A DNA stretch of 56,219 bases, taken from the NCBI GenBank assembly GCA_934463115.1, contig CAKSIN010000016.1:1-56219 (forward strand), read 5' to 3'. This document shows, piece by piece, positions 52,482-56,219 of the stretch (position 1 is its first letter; each line of letters begins with the position of its first letter). The notes beneath the pieces are model-generated. The model saw only the letters and a program-made list of their open reading frames with translations, made no database searches and was not told where the DNA came from. Position numbers and translations under genes: made by a program. This DNA comes from an uncultured Clostridia bacterium. GTDB lineage: Bacteria; Bacillota; Clostridia; UMGS1810.

Positions 52482-52533
52482 GGTGTGGCTGTTCTTGGAC
52501 TGTTTAGGTTATTAATCCAAGAATGGTCGCACC
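52482..52533 (+). ncRNA. 18-bp G-U-rich hairpin in a gene-free gap
   Basis: 52482-52499 (GGTGTGGCTGTTCTTGGA) pairs with 52516-52533 (TCCAAGAATGGTCGCACC) over 18 bp around a 16-base loop. Four or five of the pairs are G-U, which hold only in RNA made from the plus strand. No T run follows, so it is not a normal terminator. The rest of 52452-52785 shows no gene. Confidence 0.4.
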
Positions 52534-52785
52534 ACTAAGAAATAACTGCTAAATATTACAAAAAAAATCATTTTCCAACATATTGCCTAATGCATACGTT
52601 TTTGAGCTGACCATATTGGACTTATCTGCAAGAATAAAGCCAAATTGAGTCGTATCTAATTAAAGTATTGGCTTTGTATACATTTATAGGGAGTTATCTT
52701 AATATCTCACAGAATATTTAAACGCATAATAATGAAAACCCTATTAGCTAAAAAGACGAATAATTTATATTGTTGCCAAGACTAA

Positions 52786-53166
52786 TTATATCAATACATT
52801 TGCTATAATATCACTTGTTTTGACAAATGGTTGACTCCAAAACCGAGAATCGTATGAATTGACCCTGTTGTCTCCCATGACAAAATAATTGTCTTTGGGA
52901 ACAATATAAGTAAATTCGTTTTCGGTAATCCGTTCTCCTTCTGTTGCCGCTATGCGTTTGACAAGCGTTTTTCCATCATGCTCAAATATTATAATATCAC
53001 CGGTTTTCAGTTCACCATAAATTCTGCTGCCGATAATGTAGCTTCCGGCTTTCAGTGTCGGTTCCATAGACTCACTCGAAACATATCCGATAAAAAGGAA
53101 ATACTTGAATGCCAGTACAATAACAAACAGAATCAATCCCGGTATTATAAATCTCTTTTTTCTCAT
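52786..53166 (-). CDS. Signal peptidase I (short form)
   Basis: A 126-residue type I signal peptidase with one N-terminal transmembrane helix, the catalytic Ser (S33 in SSESMEPTL) and Lys (K70 in KTLVKRIAA), and the C-terminal box GDNRVNSYDSRFW. It cleaves signal peptides of exported proteins. It is shorter than most bacterial forms (160-190), and its catalytic Ser/Lys (not Ser/His) pair places it with the prokaryotic P-type. Its ATG overlaps the sigma factor stop by 4 bp. In this neighbourhood a dedicated role in processing the nearby SLH and small membrane proteins is possible. Confidence 0.9.
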   Translation of the reverse strand: MRKKRFIIPGLILFVIVLAFKYFLFIGYVSSESMEPTLKAGSYIIGSRIYGELKTGDIIIFEHDGKTLVKRIAATEGERITENEFTYIVPKDNYFVMGDNRVNSYDSRFWSQPFVKTSDIIANVLI

Positions 53167-53717
53167 ACGGCATCACCGGCGAAGTATAAGTCGTTAAGCT
53201 CAGGAATTTTACGCAGGTACTTGCGTGCTTTTGACATCTGCGCTGTTACAATATTCGTCCGCATGTGAAGTCTTTTGCCGATTTTCTTGCACGAATATCC
53301 TCCTACAACAGACATCATCAGTGCGTCAATTCCTTTTGCAATACCGGTGGGTGCGCCCTTTTTTACTCTATTTATTGTTTCGATGCATTCAACCTGCGTT
53401 TCAAACGATGGAGCAGCAGTTTCTTCAGCTCGAATACTGTTGATATCCTCAAGCAATTGTTCCGCTTTGGATTTTTTCACTCCATAGCGCAGAGCGTCGC
53501 AAATTTCATTCCAGATAAGTCTATACGCATATGTAGAGAACGTTCCGCCGCAATCACTGTAAGCTGCCTTGCATAAACCGATACAGCCGATTTGAAACAG
53601 ATCGTCATAAGAATAAAAGTTCGGAGTATCCAAGCCGTGAATCTTATCACTTATAACTTTACCGACAAGTCCCATATTTTCTTCGACTTTCTTTTGCATT
53701 TCTTTCGTTAATGTCAT
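53163..53717 (-). CDS. Sigma-70 family RNA polymerase sigma factor
   Basis: A 184-residue sigma factor with region 2 at ~10-80 (NFYSYDDLFQIGCIGLCKAA, FSTYAYRLIWNEICDALRYG). A region-4-like helix-turn-helix follows at ~125-170 (VVGGYSCKKIGKRLHMRTNI). It resembles sporulation/flagella-like group 3 factors in shortened form. It is coupled on both sides, overlapping the DUF3268 gene by 4 bp and the signal peptidase gene by 4 bp, which is an unusual trio. Such small sigma factors are common on Firmicute mobile elements, and the target is not visible. Confidence 0.85.
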   Translation of the reverse strand: MTLTKEMQKKVEENMGLVGKVISDKIHGLDTPNFYSYDDLFQIGCIGLCKAAYSDCGGTFSTYAYRLIWNEICDALRYGVKKSKAEQLLEDINSIRAEETAAPSFETQVECIETINRVKKGAPTGIAKGIDALMMSVVGGYSCKKIGKRLHMRTNIVTAQMSKARKYLRKIPELNDLYFAGDAV

Positions 53718-54172
53718 GATGCCAACGCGCTCCTTTCAAAATTTTTTCTTTCACGCTTTTTTCTTAAATAGCGTTCATATTCCTTTTTGCTTTCCTCAAT
53801 GACAATATTGCAATAATACTCACTCAAATATCCGATATGAGCTTCCCGCTGTGGTGCGCCGAGCAAACCGGCCAGCCACTGATATGCCTCCTGCTTGGTC
53901 ATATAGTCATCGCGGATCAGTTTTGAAAAATGTTTATGTGCCTCATTTCTGAGCTTACGAAGCTTTCGGTCTGCCATTGTTCCCACTGGAATATTTGTTC
54001 CTGTATGAACGCGCACATATGCGTCGCATTCCGGGTAATGTGAACATACATAGAGCATTGTTCCGCGGCTGTTATCTTTATAGATCCCATCAGCACTTCG
54101 GTAGGTAACAGGACTACCGCAATACGGACATCGGTGAATGTCGCCGGTGATTCCCTTTCTTTTTTTCTTCAT
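53714..54172 (-). CDS. DUF3268 family zinc-finger protein
   Basis: A 152-residue protein with an N-terminal CPYCGSPVTYRSADGIYKD and a second pair, VCSHYPECDAYV, forming a four-Cys zinc ribbon (topoisomerase-type) at ~13-55. A helical, very basic C-terminus follows (KKEYERYLRKKRERKNFERS). The DUF3268 family is widespread in Firmicutes, often on mobile DNA. The function is unknown, probably nucleic-acid binding. GGAGG is 8 bases before the chosen ATG, and a TTG five codons upstream is unlikely. A long structured leader precedes it. Confidence 0.78.
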   Translation of the reverse strand: MKKKRKGITGDIHRCPYCGSPVTYRSADGIYKDNSRGTMLYVCSHYPECDAYVRVHTGTNIPVGTMADRKLRKLRNEAHKHFSKLIRDDYMTKQEAYQWLAGLLGAPQREAHIGYLSEYYCNIVIEESKKEYERYLRKKRERKNFERSALAS

Positions 54173-54217
54173 GTTGTTTTCCTCCAACCATTAAATGTTT
54201 TTGTCCTGATATGCAAT

Positions 54218-54455
54218 AAAAAAAGCCGAAAGTCTGCAAAAATAGGCATACAGAATCAAAGTGCCGATATATTGGTGTCTCACTCGACGTTTGACTCTGT
54301 AAGTATTTAAGCAGCCTTTCGGCTACATATTCAATTGTTAGGGGCTGTATCATTATGGATTGCTCACTATGCTTCTCCGTAACGGTTCCTTATATCTAAG
54401 TCTGCCTCCGGGAATCTCCCGAAGAACCGAAAGCCTGGATACAAACCCCTGCCAC
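54218..54455 (-). ncRNA. Structured leader RNA of the DUF3268-sigma-signal peptidase operon
   Basis: On the minus strand, from the predicted start (~54455), GGGGTTTGTATC pairs with GATACAGCCCC. Inside this lie CGGTTC/GAACCG and a CGGGA/TCCCG hairpin. Downstream, AGCCGAAAG (54324-54316) pairs with CTTTCGGCT (54232-54224) around nested stems (CAGAATCAAA with TTTGACTCTG), followed by TTTTTT: a terminator. The same AGCC can instead close a local AGCC-GAAA-GGCT hairpin, as in a terminator/antiterminator switch. I do not recognise a known riboswitch class. A 79-codon frame inside it is judged not coding. Confidence 0.5.
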
Positions 54456-54461
54456 GGTTAT

Positions 54462-54490
54462 AGTATACCACAGAATAGCCCCGTTGCCAA
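54462..54490 (-). promoter_or_regulatory. Promoter of the structured leader and DUF3268 operon
   Basis: On the minus strand TTGGCA (54490-54485), 17 bases and TATACT (54467-54462), about 290 bases upstream of the DUF3268 start codon. Confidence 0.7.
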
Positions 54491-54573
54491 CCCTTATAGT
54501 AATATTTATTTCAATTATTTTATTAAATATTACTATAAGTAATATTTTTGCTTTTTTATTTCAGTCTGAGAGA

Positions 54574-55092
54574 TTATTCATCATCATCTTCATCGTCGTC
54601 ATCTGAGCTATGGCGTTTTGAGGTAATATGAATAGCCACCAAAGCGCTTATAGCAAGGACGATTCCAACCGCAAGAAAAACTATCTGTGTTACCGGAATC
54701 GTCTCAGACTGTTTGGCGTCTTTTTCCTCAGCTGCAGCAGCGTTTTGCTTATCACGCGTTAAAGTCATCAGTGTGGCAGGGGTATTGTTATCCGGAACGG
54801 GAATATCAATAGATGACTGTAAGCATGAAAGAACATAACTTTTGCTGCCGCCGATTTCTAATTTCAGTACACCGGTTTCATCAACAGGAATTGCGTTCGG
54901 GTACATACCTGCATCGGTTTTTAATGTAAACTCGACGCCGGCCCAGTTTTGACCAAGTTGTATCTCCAGTTTCTGTGGCTCGACAACCTGTAACTCCGTA
55001 CCGTCTGTGTCCGCATACACCGGGATGGCAACACTGCTGACGCAAGTCAGTATAAGCAATGTTAGTATTAATCTGTTTATTATATTTCTCAT
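54574..55092 (-). CDS. Small type I membrane protein with acidic tail
   Basis: A 172-residue protein: signal peptide (1-27, ending PVYA), an outer beta-rich domain (~30-125, LQVVEPQKLEIQLGQNWAGV, SKSYVLSCLQSSIDIPV), one transmembrane helix (~135-156, TQIVFLAVGIVLAISALVAI), a short basic stretch and a cytoplasmic tail of almost only Asp/Glu (SSDDDDEDDDE). No family is recognised. It lies 53 bases downstream of the SLH protein gene on the same strand and probably belongs to the same unit. Confidence 0.7.
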   Translation of the reverse strand: MRNIINRLILTLLILTCVSSVAIPVYADTDGTELQVVEPQKLEIQLGQNWAGVEFTLKTDAGMYPNAIPVDETGVLKLEIGGSKSYVLSCLQSSIDIPVPDNNTPATLMTLTRDKQNAAAAEEKDAKQSETIPVTQIVFLAVGIVLAISALVAIHITSKRHSSDDDDEDDDE

Positions 55093-55145
55093 GGTTTTTC
55101 CTTTCTGTAATGAGGAAGCCGATTACACGGCTCCCTCACGCCAAT

Positions 55146-56219
55146 TTATTTGCTCCAGATTTCGTTTGAACCGCTGGTTATTCCGGTATGGTCATTTGAT
55201 GCTTCAAAAATGTCATATGCTGCCCAGTGAGAATTGTTCTTAACATCTGTAAATCTGTTGAGGATAGTCAGATTTTTGTTGATAAATTCTGTATCGGCAT
55301 TGCGTCCTGTTGCACGGTTAATAATCGTCACAACTTCAGCTCGTGTAACGACAATATCAGGTCTGAATGATCCATCGGAATAGCCATTGAGCCATTTCTC
55401 ACTTGTCGCATAGCTTATATTCTTAATTGCCCAGTAGTTATTTGAAAGGTCATTGTATTTTGTCGTATTCGATACTGATTTTACCTCATTAAATAACGAA
55501 TAATAGCGAACTGCGATTGTAACGAATTCTGCTCGGGTAATTGATTCATCCGGACGGAATGTGCCGTCTTCATATCCGCTTATGATATTATATTTTTCAA
55601 GATAACCAACAAAAGCAGAATACCATTCGTTGTTGGGTGTATCCTTAAATGAAGGCGTTCCTTTCACAGACTCATTTTTCTTATCCGCGATAAGACGTGC
55701 AAAGATTGCCGCAGCTTCAGCACGGGACATATCGCAGTCAGGTCTGAATGAACCATCCGGGTATCCCATAATATATGCCTTGTGTTTGCTTCCGGGAAGT
55801 ATCAGCATACCGTTTTTATCCGTTGTGCCATTTGCTGAATTATTCTTTTTGTCTTTCAAAACGATTGAAACATCAGCTTTTGGATTGTCCTTGCTGTCAG
55901 TTGCCTTAATTGTATAGTAATTGTCGCCTGTGAGATCAGCACCATTCGGAAGTGCCAGTGTGATTTTACCATCTTTATCGGTTGTTTTTGAAACGGATAA
56001 AGTTTTACCGTATTTATCTGTTACAATAATGTTGGTTACATTAGAACTGATATAGCTGCCACCGCTGCTGCCGCCACGACCACCGCCGCCACCGGAGGAT
56101 GAGCCACCGCCTGACGATTTAACCGGAAGTGTAACCTTACCATTTGTATCGGTAGATTTTGTTGCAGTTGCCTTGTTTTTATCCGTAACGGTTACGGAAA
56201 CATTTGCAACGCCTTTATT
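55146..56219 (-). CDS. Large surface protein, C-terminal part with Ig-like repeats and three SLH domains (5' end outside the window)
   Basis: An open frame of 357 codons that runs off the right edge of the window. In order it has an Ig-like repeat (VSVTVTDKNKATATKSTDT, with NGKVTLPV), a Gly/Ser-rich linker (GGGSSSGGGGGRGGSSGG), two more Ig-like repeats of the same kind (ITLALPNGADL; ANGTTDKNGMLILPG) and three SLH repeats: MGYPDGSFRPDCDMSRAEAA, YEDGTFRPDESITRAEF and YSDGSFRPDIVVTRAEV. It ends at SNEIWSK. The SLH domains anchor it to the wall polymer. The repeats resemble carboxypeptidase-regulatory or Big-like stalks. Confidence 0.9.
   Translation of the reverse strand, partial: NKGVANVSVTVTDKNKATATKSTDTNGKVTLPVKSSGGGSSSGGGGGRGGSSGGSYISSNVTNIIVTDKYGKTLSVSKTTDKDGKITLALPNGADLTGDNYYTIKATDSKDNPKADVSIVLKDKKNNSANGTTDKNGMLILPGSKHKAYIMGYPDGSFRPDCDMSRAEAAAIFARLIADKKNESVKGTPSFKDTPNNEWYSAFVGYLEKYNIISGYEDGTFRPDESITRAEFVTIAVRYYSLFNEVKSVSNTTKYNDLSNNYWAIKNISYATSEKWLNGYSDGSFRPDIVVTRAEVVTIINRATGRNADTEFINKNLTILNRFTDVKNNSHWAAYDIFEASNDHTGITSGSNEIWSK

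Noticed and set aside
54114..54353. 79-codon minus-strand frame in the leader of the DUF3268 operon
   Set aside because: Its start lies in a stem of the structured leader, it passes through the terminator and it overlaps the DUF3268 gene in another frame. It also has no ribosome binding site.
1..56219. CRISPR arrays, intact insertion sequences, rRNA or complete tRNA genes
   Set aside because: No regularly spaced direct repeats, transposase genes, or rRNA/tRNA-like sequences were seen on reading through the window.

Overview
The window looks like the chromosome of a low-to-moderate GC Firmicute of the class Clostridia, probably a gut anaerobe specialised on plant cell-wall polysaccharide. The reasons are strong GGAGG ribosome binding sites, the rplM-rpsI pair, S-layer homology (SLH) surface anchors, BspA-type leucine-rich repeats, a DUF3793/flavodoxin iron locus, and a large set of glycosidases for rhamnose, fucose/galactose, galacturonate-type and arabinofuranose-type linkages. 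This resembles SLH-bearing pectin specialists such as Monoglobus, but the genus is an inference.

Layout. Positions 1-2599 hold an ECF sigma/anti-sigma pair set between gene-free stretches full of structured palindromic repeats. Positions 2600-9277 are core and housekeeping: pckA, a surface phosphodiester glycosidase with SLH domains, rplM-rpsI, and an iron-type DUF3793-flavodoxin operon with two DtxR/IdeR-like palindromes. Positions 9479-12050 hold a thiazoline-carboxylate hydrolase family gene and the remains of an integrative element (broken small sigma gene, coupled small ORFs, terminators, XRE regulator).

Positions 12431-50582 form a glycan-utilisation locus. A divergent two-component system (48361-50582, + strand) faces a 12-gene minus-strand run (48139 down to 25291): sugar-binding lipoprotein, two ABC permeases, five secreted or surface proteins (lectin-like, GH51-like, TIM-barrel candidate, two SLH proteins), a second GH51-like enzyme with LRRs, and the apparently intracellular GH78, GH28-like and GH95. 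Then follow a secreted LRR-esterase (DUF4886), GH31, GH94, GH130, phosphoglucomutase, GH39, fucI and fucU. The surface proteins presumably capture and trim the glycan, the ABC system imports oligosaccharides, and the cytoplasmic enzymes and phosphorylases finish them. An almost identical 21-bp motif overlaps the -35 box of both the transporter promoter and the LRR-esterase promoter at the same offset, suggesting one regulon.

The end of this locus is decaying. fucI has a deletion with a frameshift. A GH39 gene has lost its N-terminus, its catalytic acid/base Glu and its frame, and is fused to a phosphoglucomutase gene that lacks its C-terminus and carries an amber codon. A Gfo/Idh/MocA gene after the response regulator has lost its Rossmann start. 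These are either real gene loss or assembly errors.

Positions 50601-56219 carry oxidoreductases, then a small group encoding signal peptidase I, a sigma factor and a DUF3268 zinc-finger protein behind a long structured leader, a small type I membrane protein, and the 3' end of a large SLH protein that runs off the window.
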